This document shows positions 37,611 to 44,942 of a stretch of DNA of 64,000 nucleotides, in pieces. The notes below the pieces were generated by a model that ran no database searches, had not been told where the DNA came from, and saw nothing but the letters and a program-made list of their open reading frames with translations. The stretch is from assembly GCF_013149295.1 (NCBI RefSeq), contig NZ_JABGCB010000005.1, positions 273,456 through 337,455 on the forward strand, in the 5' to 3' direction. This DNA comes from Novosphingobium sp. SG751A. Lineage in GTDB: Bacteria; Pseudomonadota; Alphaproteobacteria; Sphingomonadales; Sphingomonadaceae. Both the position numbers and the translations under genes were made by a program. Each line of letters begins with the position of its first letter. Position 1 is the first letter of the stretch.

Positions 37611-37802
37611 ATGAGCACTTTGGCATATGCTGAACCGCAACCTATTGCATACGACCTGGATACGGCGGCTCGCGTTTCCTCACTCGGCAAGACCCGCCTG
37701 TATGAATTGATCCAGCAAGGGCGGTTGGTCAGCACCAAAATCGGCAAGCGCCGCTTGGTCATGGCGGATAGCCTGCACCGCCTTATCCAGGAGGGGTGCT
37801 AA
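37611..37802 (+). CDS. AlpA-like excisionase / helix-turn-helix regulator
   Basis: 63 residues from the ATG at 37611, with GGAG eight bases upstream. In-frame ATGs at 37557 and 37593 are possible but lack a comparable site. The protein is a single MerR-like winged helix: YDLDTAARVSSLGKTRLYEL, then IQQGRLVSTKIGKRRLVM and HRLIQEG, as in AlpA/helix_turn_helix_17 proteins. In P4-like elements and PICIs such proteins direct excision and activate the element's transcription. The 100 bases upstream contain an imperfect dyad, GCGCTATG...CATAACGCGC (37518-37541), that could be its operator. Confidence 0.85.
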   Translation: MSTLAYAEPQPIAYDLDTAARVSSLGKTRLYELIQQGRLVSTKIGKRRLVMADSLHRLIQEGC

Positions 37803-37805
37803 ACC

Positions 37806-38003
37806 GTGATCTATCAAACCCCCACTGCCAAGGGCGGCAGGGGCTTGGAGACGCTGGCTGGCACTCTCAAGCCTCATATTACCTATGACCCAGATTTGCG
37901 GCAAGTCCGCGGTAGCTCCTGTACGTCGTCCTCGGCGGGGATGGTCGCCAGCGCGTGGATTAGCGCTTGCGTCAAACCTGATCTTGAGGGGTACGGTCAA
38001 TGA
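37806..38003 (+). CDS. Small hypothetical protein coupled to the primase gene
   Basis: A 65-residue frame with a GTG start three bases after the excisionase stop. Its TGA overlaps the ATG of the primase gene (ATGA). The sequence (VIYQTPTAKGGRGLETLAGT and later KPHITYDPDLRQVRGSS) matches nothing recognised. The tight packing on both sides argues that it is translated, either as a functional peptide or simply to couple primase synthesis to excisionase translation. The ribosome-binding site GGAGGGG overlaps the end of the excisionase gene. Confidence 0.5.
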   Translation: MIYQTPTAKGGRGLETLAGTLKPHITYDPDLRQVRGSSCTSSSAGMVASAWISACVKPDLEGYGQ

Positions 38004-39952
38004 GTTTGCACGTCCCTGTCGGCAGCGGATTGCCCCAATCGCAGCCTGAGATCATCATGGTGGAGCACGCACTGACATATGCGGCTCAGGGTGTTCCTGT
38101 GTTTCCCTGCCAGCCGGATAAGAGCCCTTACATCAAGGGCGGCTTCAAGGCCGCCTCCAAGGACCCCGACCAAATCGGGCGATGGTGGGCACGGTGGCCC
38201 GACGCTTTGATCGGGATGCCCACAGGGGAGCCCTCTGGGATGTGGGTGCTGGATGTGGATGATCCCGCCACTTTTGTGGCGGCTGGCATTGAAATGCCTC
38301 CCGCTCGGCTCGCCCGGACCGGTAAAGGCTTTCACCACTACTTCCGATACGACCCCGCCGCGCCGGTTGGGAGTTACGGAAAGGACATGGCCCGGCCCGG
38401 GACCGACGTGCGGGGTGATGGCGGTTATGTGATTTTGCCCCCATCCCTCCATCCTAGCGGCCGACGTTACGAATGGGAAAACAGTCTCCCTCCTGCTGCC
38501 CCCGGGCCCAATCTGCTTGAGGTTGTGTTGCGGCTGAAAAGCCTGCCTGCCCAACCCTTGTCACCGTCTCCGGCTTTGTTGAACGCTGTCGACGTGGCGG
38601 ATACCGCCTTGGGGCTCCGTGCGCTGGAATATGCGTGCGAAGGTGTCCGGGCTGCTACGGCAGGCAACCAAGAGTACACCTTGAACAGTATGGCTCTGAA
38701 AATGGGCCATTTGGTTCGGGACAGTATGTTGTCACTTTCGACGGCAAGGGATCAACTCGTTGCCGCTGGTTGTGCCATGCCGGCCTATAACCCCCGCGAA
38801 CCTTGGAGGCCTGAACTTATTGTTAAAAAAGTTGAGCGTGCTCTCGGTGATGGCGCCAGGCTTCCTCAAGCTGCCCTTGGGCATGACGACATTCAGTTTC
38901 TGAATTGGTCCGAACTGGCCACATGCACGCCGCAGCGAAAACAGTTTGTGTTGCCGAATTTGGCGCCAGCCGGTGAAGTAACCCTCCTGACCGGGGCGGG
39001 TAGTTCAGGCAAGAGTTTGCTGGGGCAGCAATTGGCCACCGCGCTGGCCGCTGGTGTGCAAACTCTGGGGCTCCAGTTGGACCAAGGGACTGCGATGTAT
39101 TTCACCTGCGAGGATGACCCGCAGGAACTGCATTGGCGCCAACATCGCATCTGTCGCGCTCTCGGGGTCAATATGTCGGACCTGGACGGGCAACTGCATG
39201 TGGCCAGCCTGCGGGGGCGCTTGGACAACATCCTGATGGGTGAGACCACGAATGGCCAGGTTGACCTGTCGCCCACCTTCCAGCGTTTGGCGAGCCTGAT
39301 GCGAGAGAAGGAGGCGAAGCTGGTGGTTCTCGACAACGTGGCCCACCTGTTTGGCGGCAACGAAAACGACCGTAGCGACGTGACCCAGTTCGTGAATGCC
39401 CTCAACCGGCTGGCAGGTGAAAGCGGAGCAGCCATCCTCCTTATCGCCCATCCCAACAAGGCGGGTGACAATTACTCGGGGTCCACTGCCTGGCTCAACG
39501 CCGTGCGCAGCCAGATATTCCTGGAGCGTGATGCCAACACCGATATTCGGACCCTCAAGCTCGGTAAGGCGAACTATGCGCCCATTGGCGAACCACTGCG
39601 TTTTGTGTGGGCGGAGAGTACATTCAAGCTGGAGAGCGAACTGGCCCCCGATGACCTGCGAGCTCTCCAGGCAACAATCCGGGCCAATGCGGAAGATGAA
39701 GCCTTTTTGAGTTGCCTCGAAACCTGCACGGTGCAGCGCCGCAATGTGTCCCACCAGCCGGGCAGCAATTACGCCCCAAAAATTTTCGCTGCGATGGCGG
39801 GCAATAGGGGCATCAAGGAGAAAGCGTTCAAGTCCGCCATGGAGCGCTTGGTGCATTGCGGTCGGATCGAATTTGACAAGGAACTCTGGCGCGCGGGCAA
39901 TCGCCACATTAAGCGTGGCATCCGCCTGCGCCCTGTCGTGGAGGCGGAATAA
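38000..39952 (+). CDS. Primase-polymerase / RepA-like helicase fusion
   Basis: 650 residues with two modules. Residues about 20-190 are a bifunctional primase/polymerase domain: ALTYAAQGVPVFPCQPDKSP, the WVLDVDDPATF acidic pair, GKGFHHYFRYD and GTDVRGDGGYVILPPS. Residues about 310-560 are a RecA-fold RepA/AAA_25 helicase with Walker A GAGSSGKS at 332-339, MYFTCEDDPQELHWR, Walker B LVVLDNVAHLFGG and ILLIAHPNKAGDNYSGSTAW. The C-terminal 90 residues look like a winged helix. This prim-pol plus hexameric-helicase design serves origin firing in plasmids and satellites. An iteron-like array lies directly after the stop, so origin and initiator are adjacent. Confidence 0.88.
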   Translation: MSLHVPVGSGLPQSQPEIIMVEHALTYAAQGVPVFPCQPDKSPYIKGGFKAASKDPDQIGRWWARWPDALIGMPTGEPSGMWVLDVDDPATFVAAGIEMPPARLARTGKGFHHYFRYDPAAPVGSYGKDMARPGTDVRGDGGYVILPPSLHPSGRRYEWENSLPPAAPGPNLLEVVLRLKSLPAQPLSPSPALLNAVDVADTALGLRALEYACEGVRAATAGNQEYTLNSMALKMGHLVRDSMLSLSTARDQLVAAGCAMPAYNPREPWRPELIVKKVERALGDGARLPQAALGHDDIQFLNWSELATCTPQRKQFVLPNLAPAGEVTLLTGAGSSGKSLLGQQLATALAAGVQTLGLQLDQGTAMYFTCEDDPQELHWRQHRICRALGVNMSDLDGQLHVASLRGRLDNILMGETTNGQVDLSPTFQRLASLMREKEAKLVVLDNVAHLFGGNENDRSDVTQFVNALNRLAGESGAAILLIAHPNKAGDNYSGSTAWLNAVRSQIFLERDANTDIRTLKLGKANYAPIGEPLRFVWAESTFKLESELAPDDLRALQATIRANAEDEAFLSCLETCTVQRRNVSHQPGSNYAPKIFAAMAGNRGIKEKAFKSAMERLVHCGRIEFDKELWRAGNRHIKRGIRLRPVVEAE

Positions 39953-39974
39953 CCATGTCGTTAGCCGCTACGCC

Positions 39975-40075
39975 TGCGTCATACCCCTGCGCCATCGGGG
40001 TGCGTCATACGCGCCACCCCCTAGCTAAAACCCGCAGAAATGCTTGCGCCACGACGCGCTACAGGTGCGCCGTAC
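39975..40075. other. Iteron-like array, candidate replication origin of the island
   Basis: Five related decamers: TGCGTCATAC (39975), TGCGCCATCG (39988), TGCGTCATAC (40001), TGCGCCACGA (40045) and TGCGCCGTAC (40066). The first three are spaced exactly 13 bases apart. They lie in the 288-base gap between the primase/helicase gene and the small-terminase gene, which otherwise shows no convincing gene. Direct repeats next to a RepA-type initiator are the usual form of such origins; function here is inferred. Confidence 0.55.
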
Positions 40076-40076
40076 A

Positions 40077-40102
40077 CCCCCCTATACTACGTATAAGGGG
40101 GG
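40077..40102. repeat. Inverted repeat beside the iteron-like array
   Basis: CCCCCCTATAC and GTATAAGGGGGG are separated by three bases, a near-perfect dyad with one bulged base. It follows the last decamer by one base. It could be part of the origin or a transcript end for the primase gene. Confidence 0.6.
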
Positions 40103-40240
40103 CGGCCCACTTGAGGCCGCCGCCCGCCCATATGGCTGATGGAAGCCCCGGCCCAGAATGCGCCGGCTTTCTTTGGCCTTCACGCGCGCGAGGCGGCCAG
40201 CGCCGCAAAATGACGGAAGCGTCAAAGAGGAGGTGAAGCC

Positions 40241-40549
40241 ATGGGTCGCCATTCCAAACGCACTCCCGCTATCGTGGAGACCATACTGGCCGGGCTGCGG
40301 CTGGGCATACCGCTTGCCGAATTGTGCAGGCGCCCAGGGATGCCCACCCCCGAGACGTGGCGGAATTGGTGCAGGGCGGATTATGATCTGGAGGAGGCAT
40401 ATGCGCAGGCGCGGGCTGAAGGGTATGATGCCATATTGGAAGAAGTTGCTCGACTGCTTGCCAGTGGGCCGACAGCCAACACCCGCCGCATACATGCCCT
40501 GAGTACGCTTGCTGCGAAATGGTGGCCGGAAATTTGCGAGTGGCTATAG
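40241..40549 (+). CDS. Sf6-type small terminase subunit-like protein (TerS)
   Basis: 102 residues. MGRHSKRTPAIVETILAGLR, then PLAELCRRPGMPTPETWRNW, then YDLEEAYAQARAEGYDAILE, follows closely the DNA-binding N-terminus and first helices of the Sf6-like small terminase family (RPGMP-ST-WRWL, YA-AREA-AD). The end NTRRIHALSTLAAKWWPE corresponds to the family's TRKWxLARxxPKxYG segment and then stops short, so the C-terminal oligomer/portal-contact part is missing or reduced. No large terminase or other packaging gene is present. In satellites such a TerS redirects a helper phage's packaging machine to satellite DNA; that role is inferred. A ribosome-binding AGGAGG precedes the start. Confidence 0.75.
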   Translation: MGRHSKRTPAIVETILAGLRLGIPLAELCRRPGMPTPETWRNWCRADYDLEEAYAQARAEGYDAILEEVARLLASGPTANTRRIHALSTLAAKWWPEICEWL

Positions 40550-40669
40550 TCTAAGTGTGGGCGCTGCCAACTGCCTCCTTGGCTCGGCTTTAGGCATCGA
40601 CAGCATTGCCCCTCCCGGCTAAACCTAGGGACGTGCCACGCGACAGGACTGCTGGCCATTGGATGACGT

Positions 40670-42031
40670 ATGCGGATTTCATTTGAAAATTTTGGGAAAG
40701 CGGGTCGTGGCGATATCCATATCAACGACCTGACAATTATATGTGGCCCTAACGGATCTGGCAAAACCTATGCAAGCTATGCTGTGTACGGCTGCATAAA
40801 GGGGCTTTCTGAAATTTTGGATTTTGACATTGACGAAGATAAATTCAAAGATCTGCTTTCTGGAAAATCTATTGAAATAAATCTAGAAGATATTTTGAAA
40901 GATATTTCATCTGTCATTCAAAAAGCTGGATTTTCTTTTGCGAAAAACCTGGATGCTTTTTTTAATGCTCCGGAGGGATTTTTTGAAAATTCTAAATTTT
41001 CATTCACAATTGATGAGCATGAAGTTTCCATACCAAGATCCTTTAGCGCAGAGGCTGCCATAAATAAGGCTGTTCGCCTTGATTTTGAGTTGGCCGAAGG
41101 TGGGCATAACCTCCAAATCATCTGCACTGGGCAGGTTGATACGCGTTTTCCCCGTCAGGTTCTGCGGAGACTGCTGTGTCAGGTAATCGCGGATTGTCTT
41201 TTGGGTGAAAAAATCCCAACCCCCTTTGTGGTAACTTCTGAAAGGACTGGTGTCGCTCTTTTTTACAAAGAGCTCGATATCAACAGAAATGCCATTTTTT
41301 CACACATTTCTTCTAGTGATAAAATAGATCCTTTGAAGATATTGCAGGCTATGGGGTCGCGTTACGCCAGGCCAATTCAAGACAATATTGATATTATTAG
41401 AGACTATGGCCAAGTTAGTAAAAGAAAGAGTTTTTTGAAGGGAGATAAGAATAAATTTTCCAGCGTTTTCTCTGCGCTTTCGGATCTGGTTGGCGGTTCC
41501 TACCGCGGGAATGATGACCAATTGAGCTTTATTCCTAAAAAAGATAAGAATAGGCCTAAGCTATCGGTTCCACTTTATATTTCATCGTCTTCAGTTAAAT
41601 CTCTTTTTCTGATTGATATTTACATAAATCACCTTGCTCAGAAAGGTGGGATGTTAATTATTGATGAGCCTGAGTTGAACTTACACCCTGACAATCAAGT
41701 CAAAATCGCCCGGCTTGTTGCCAGGCTTGTAAATTCCGGCGTAAAAGTTCTTGTCACAACTCATAGTGACTATTTTATAAGGGAAGTAAATAACCTTATT
41801 TCCCTTGGTTCCGTGAGCACCGATAGGCGAGAATTCATTATGAAGGAATATGGCTATGTCTCTGAAGACGTTTTGAAAAGTGAGAGTGTCAGCGCATATT
41901 GCTCAGTCCCTGGTCGAGGCATTGTCGAGATGGATAAAATGGCATCTGGTATAGATACCAAGATTTTCGATGACATAATCTCCACCGAAAACTTCAAGTC
42001 CCAGGATATTTATAGCATTGTCAATGCCTAA
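40670..42031 (+). CDS. ABC/AAA15-type ATPase, first gene of a candidate defence cassette
   Basis: 453 residues. The N-terminus RISFENFGKAGRGDIHINDL leads to Walker A GPNGSGKT at 26-33. Walker B LIIDEPELNLHP has Asp332-Glu333, and the H-loop His365 is in TTHSDYFIREV. The 290 residues between are helical and unrecognised. This split ATPase head with an insert is the plan of OLD, PtuA, GajA, AriA and related anti-phage or repair ATPases, but no Toprim or other nuclease domain is fused. The gene is clearly AT-rich, with many runs of A and T and rare-codon-type usage, unlike the island backbone. Its stop overlaps the next gene by eight bases. Cytosolic. Which named system it belongs to cannot be told. 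Confidence 0.85.
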   Translation: MRISFENFGKAGRGDIHINDLTIICGPNGSGKTYASYAVYGCIKGLSEILDFDIDEDKFKDLLSGKSIEINLEDILKDISSVIQKAGFSFAKNLDAFFNAPEGFFENSKFSFTIDEHEVSIPRSFSAEAAINKAVRLDFELAEGGHNLQIICTGQVDTRFPRQVLRRLLCQVIADCLLGEKIPTPFVVTSERTGVALFYKELDINRNAIFSHISSSDKIDPLKILQAMGSRYARPIQDNIDIIRDYGQVSKRKSFLKGDKNKFSSVFSALSDLVGGSYRGNDDQLSFIPKKDKNRPKLSVPLYISSSSVKSLFLIDIYINHLAQKGGMLIIDEPELNLHPDNQVKIARLVARLVNSGVKVLVTTHSDYFIREVNNLISLGSVSTDRREFIMKEYGYVSEDVLKSESVSAYCSVPGRGIVEMDKMASGIDTKIFDDIISTENFKSQDIYSIVNA

Positions 42032-42647
42032 TCTGGACGCCTCAGTAAAGTCGCTTTTGCGGCCGGAAATTCTCTTGCCTATTAGCCCCATGTTCGGGAG
42101 CAATGGGCAGCTAATTTTGAAGGAAAGTGACCGAGGAGCGAAACTTAAAAAATTATCGCTTCGGAATGTCCCGGCGGGAAGTGTGGCCTTTGAGTTAGAT
42201 CATACCCCAAGCGGACAGCTGAAATCTAAACTGAAAAATGCATTTAAGCAGTTGTCGTGCTTGATAAACTCGCAGCACACTCGAGCGAATAAAAAATGCG
42301 ATGCTGTTATTTTTGTTCCTATCGACGAAAATTCTATCGACGCATATATAATTGACCTAAAATCATTCAGTCCCGACAAGAGGGATTGCGAAATGCAGCT
42401 GGAAAATTCCGAGTATTTTTTGAAGTATATTGAAAATTTACTTAAGGAATATTTCGGAATTAACTCTGTTTTTTCATATAAAAAAATAATAATACAGGCG
42501 CAAAATCCTATTCTGTCTAAAAATCCCGCCCAGCAAGCTAATATTGCCAAAAGCATACACGTAAAAAATGGCATAAAATACTGTGAGGTGACGTTGGGTG
42601 GGAGGAGTAATTCGGAGGCTATATTCAGCTTAAGTCATTGCAAATGA
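42024..42647 (+). CDS. Unknown protein with D...DxK nuclease-like signature, second cassette gene
   Basis: 207 residues from the ATG at 42024, inside the end of the ATPase gene; a TTG six bases earlier is possible. Not recognised. The central part NKKCDAVIFVPIDENS and AYIIDLKSFSPDK places Asp93 17 residues before Asp111-Leu-Lys113 on consecutive predicted strands. That is the spacing of a PD-(D/E)xK nuclease core, preceded by an acidic FELDH. A helix (EYFLKYIENLLKEYFG) and a last strand (YKKIIIQAQNP) follow. The composition is as AT-rich as the ATPase gene, and the pair probably moved together. Its TGA overlaps the ATG of the third gene (ATGA). It may be the effector governed by the ATPase. 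Confidence 0.65.
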   Translation: MPNLDASVKSLLRPEILLPISPMFGSNGQLILKESDRGAKLKKLSLRNVPAGSVAFELDHTPSGQLKSKLKNAFKQLSCLINSQHTRANKKCDAVIFVPIDENSIDAYIIDLKSFSPDKRDCEMQLENSEYFLKYIENLLKEYFGINSVFSYKKIIIQAQNPILSKNPAQQANIAKSIHVKNGIKYCEVTLGGRSNSEAIFSLSHCK

Positions 42648-44584
42648 AAGATCGCGCCTACGTTTCCCTGCCAGCCGCATCCATAACTACCCTAACCGAT
42701 GCCGACCTGTTCGGCCGGCTGGCAGCACGGCTGCCCTTTGCGCTGGAACCCGCCCAGCGAGCTGCCTGGGAATACCAAATCCAACACTTGCGCGAGCTGG
42801 CGGCCCAACTGCCTGGCGCCCATGCGTTTATGGAGTTCCTCATCCCTCGCATGGGGCGGCGGGCGGACCTTATCCTCCTGGTCGACGGCATCGTGTTCGT
42901 GGTCGAATACAAGGTCGGCGCACGCCAGTATGACCGCTCCAGCCTCGATCAGGTCTATGGCTACGGGCTCGACCTCAAGCACTTCCACGAAACCAGCCAC
43001 CACCTGCCGATCGTGCCTATCCTTGTAGCCACACATGCCGCCGGCGATGATGATCGCCCCATCCAATGGGATGATGATGGCCTGGCGCGACCACTTGGCG
43101 TCAACGCAGCGGGCCTAGCACCCGCCATACACCACCTTTGCCGCGTCTATGGCGGCCAGCCGGTCAATGCGGCGTCCTGGGAGGCCGGGCGCTATCGCCC
43201 CACACCGACGATCGTAGAGGCCGCTCAGGCGCTCTATAGGGGCCATGCGGTCGAGGAAATCTCGCGCTCAGAGGCAGGTGCTGAAAACCTCACCCATACG
43301 GCCGACTATGTGGCCAATGCGATCGAGGCAGCCAAGCGCGACAAACGCAAAATCATCTGCTTCATCACCGGCGTGCCGGGCTCGGGCAAGACGCTGGCGG
43401 GGCTCAACTTGGCGACAGCACGTCAGCGCGCCCACAGTGACGAGCACGCGGTGTTCCTCTCTGGCAACGGGCCCCTGGTCGATGTGCTGCGCGAAGCGCT
43501 GGCGCTGGATGCCGTGGCCCGGGCTAAGGAAGCGGGGCGCAGCACGTCCAAGACGCTGGAGGACCGCAACGCGGCCGCCTTCATCCAAAACATCCATCAC
43601 TTCCGCGATGACGCCTTGGCCTCGCGCGATGCCCCGGCCGAGAAGGTCGCTTTATTTGACGAGGCCCAGCGCGCCTGGGACGTGGAGCAAACGTCGAAGT
43701 TCATGCAACAGAAGAAGGGGCAGATCGGCTTTGCCATGTCGGAGCCCGAGTTCCTGCTGTCCATCATGGACCGGCACGAGGACTGGTGCGCCATCATCTG
43801 CCTGGTGGGCGGCGGGCAGGAGATCAACACCGGCGAGGCGGGCATAGAGGAATGGTTGCGGGCGCTGGAACGTAGCTTCCCGCATTGGCAAGCCCATATC
43901 TCTGCCAGTCTGGCACATTCCTGCCGGCTGGCCGACGAAATAACCGCGCCGGCGCTGCATCTGGCCACTTCGCTGCGGTCTTTCAGGGCTGAGCGGCTGT
44001 CTGATTTTGTCGGCCACGTGATCGCCGGGGATGCCGCGGCCGCCCGCGAGGTTAAGGAGGCCCTGGCCAGCTTCCCGCTCTATATTACACGTGACCTGGG
44101 GCAGGCGCGGCACTGGCTGCGCTCCAAGCGACGGGGCGCCGAACACATGGGCCTTCTGGCATCCTCCAACGGCGCTCGCCTCAAGCCGCATGGCGTGTTC
44201 GTGAAGGCCAAGATCGAGCCGCCCAAGTGGTTCTTGGCGCCGAGTGACGATGTGCGTTCCTCGGATGCACTGGAGGACGCGGGCACAGAGTTCGACGTGC
44301 AGGGGCTGGAGCTGGATTGGACCTGTGTGTGCTGGGACGCCAACTATCGGCGCGCCGGCGATGCGTGGCAGGCCCTACAGTTCAAAGGCACCCGCTGGCA
44401 GGCGGTGAATGACGAGGCGCGTAAGGCCTATGTCGCCAATGCCTATCGCGTGCTGCTGACGCGAAGCCGGCAGGGCATGGTCGTGTTTGTGCCCGAGGGC
44501 AGCCACGAGGACGCAACGCGCTCGCCGGCTGTCTATGATGGCATATATGCCTTTTTGGCAGAATGTGGGTTTGCCCGCCTGTAA
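42644..44584 (+). CDS. PD-(D/E)xK-like domain fused to DUF2075 helicase, third cassette gene
   Basis: 646 residues from the ATG at 42644, which overlaps the previous stop. Residues about 55-110 contain FLIPRMGRRADLILLVDG and VFVVEYKVGAR: Asp75, Glu88 and Lys90 make a PD-(D/E)xK-type site. The DUF2075 superfamily-1 motor follows, with Walker A GVPGSGKT at 243-250, Walker B VALFDEAQRAWD, SLAHSCRLADEI, and a late motif VI-like YRVLLTRSRQGMVVFVP. DUF2075 proteins are related to the Schlafen-type helicases. The GC-rich codon use matches the chromosome and contrasts with the two preceding genes, although all three overlap. It would act as a DNA or RNA helicase-nuclease. It could also be an independent host-type gene to which the AT-rich pair was joined. 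Confidence 0.82.
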   Translation: MKDRAYVSLPAASITTLTDADLFGRLAARLPFALEPAQRAAWEYQIQHLRELAAQLPGAHAFMEFLIPRMGRRADLILLVDGIVFVVEYKVGARQYDRSSLDQVYGYGLDLKHFHETSHHLPIVPILVATHAAGDDDRPIQWDDDGLARPLGVNAAGLAPAIHHLCRVYGGQPVNAASWEAGRYRPTPTIVEAAQALYRGHAVEEISRSEAGAENLTHTADYVANAIEAAKRDKRKIICFITGVPGSGKTLAGLNLATARQRAHSDEHAVFLSGNGPLVDVLREALALDAVARAKEAGRSTSKTLEDRNAAAFIQNIHHFRDDALASRDAPAEKVALFDEAQRAWDVEQTSKFMQQKKGQIGFAMSEPEFLLSIMDRHEDWCAIICLVGGGQEINTGEAGIEEWLRALERSFPHWQAHISASLAHSCRLADEITAPALHLATSLRSFRAERLSDFVGHVIAGDAAAAREVKEALASFPLYITRDLGQARHWLRSKRRGAEHMGLLASSNGARLKPHGVFVKAKIEPPKWFLAPSDDVRSSDALEDAGTEFDVQGLELDWTCVCWDANYRRAGDAWQALQFKGTRWQAVNDEARKAYVANAYRVLLTRSRQGMVVFVPEGSHEDATRSPAVYDGIYAFLAECGFARL

Positions 44585-44610
44585 GTGCCCGGTGAAGCTT
44601 TCAGCGCAGC

Positions 44611-44829
44611 TCAGAGCAAGGCCAACAACTCGGCTGGCTCCACCTTGAGCACCGTGGCCACGCGCACCAGCACCAAAAGGCTTGGGTTTCGCCGCCCCCG
44701 CTCAATGCCACCCATGTAAGTGAGGTCAATCTCTGCATCCAAGGCCACTTGCTCTTGGGTCAAGCCGAGCTCTTGCCTGCGACGGCGAATGTTTCCCCCA
44801 ACGATGGCCCGCCAGTCTTGCATGGCCAT
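44611..44829 (-). CDS. XRE-family HTH regulator, controller-protein-like
   Basis: 72 residues, almost only a Cro/CI-type helix-turn-helix: IVGGNIRRRRQELGLTQEQV, ALDAEIDLTYMGGIERGRRN, and PSLLVLVRVATVLKVEPAEL. Its size and the -TYxGxIERGxRNPSL- pattern are those of restriction-modification controller (C) proteins and satellite repressors. It is convergent with the DUF2075 gene and divergent from the membrane-protein gene at 44943. A perfect six-base dyad lies 28 bases upstream of its start, a good place for autoregulation and for control of the divergent pair. A second ATG two codons in is also possible. Confidence 0.88.
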   Translation of the reverse strand: MAMQDWRAIVGGNIRRRRQELGLTQEQVALDAEIDLTYMGGIERGRRNPSLLVLVRVATVLKVEPAELLALL

Positions 44830-44856
44830 TAGGTCAAAGATCGGGCATATATTCTC

Positions 44857-44874
44857 TAGGGATTATAGTCCCTA
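44857..44874. promoter_or_regulatory. Palindromic operator-like site upstream of the XRE regulator
   Basis: TAGGGA-TTATAG-TCCCTA is a perfect six-base inverted repeat in an AT-rich tract between the regulator (start 44829) and the divergent gene (start 44943). The internal TTATAG may double as a -10 element. Its position fits a C-protein-type operator that controls both directions. Confidence 0.55.
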
Positions 44875-44942
44875 TTAAGGAATTTCGCGTTAGTTGGCCT
44901 GACTGCGGCCCGGCGCCGCGCCGCTATGACTGAGGCAAGCCC

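Noticed and set aside
39955..40236. 93-codon frame starting two bases after the primase stop
   Set aside because: It runs through the iteron-like repeats and the palindrome, has many Pro/Arg/Cys/His residues and no protein-like pattern. The repeats explain the region better.
40670..42647. Identification as PARIS, Septu or Gabija
   Set aside because: The ATPase head is compatible with all of these, but the partner lacks a visible DUF4435/Toprim, HNH or UvrD-like pattern. Naming a system would be over-reading.
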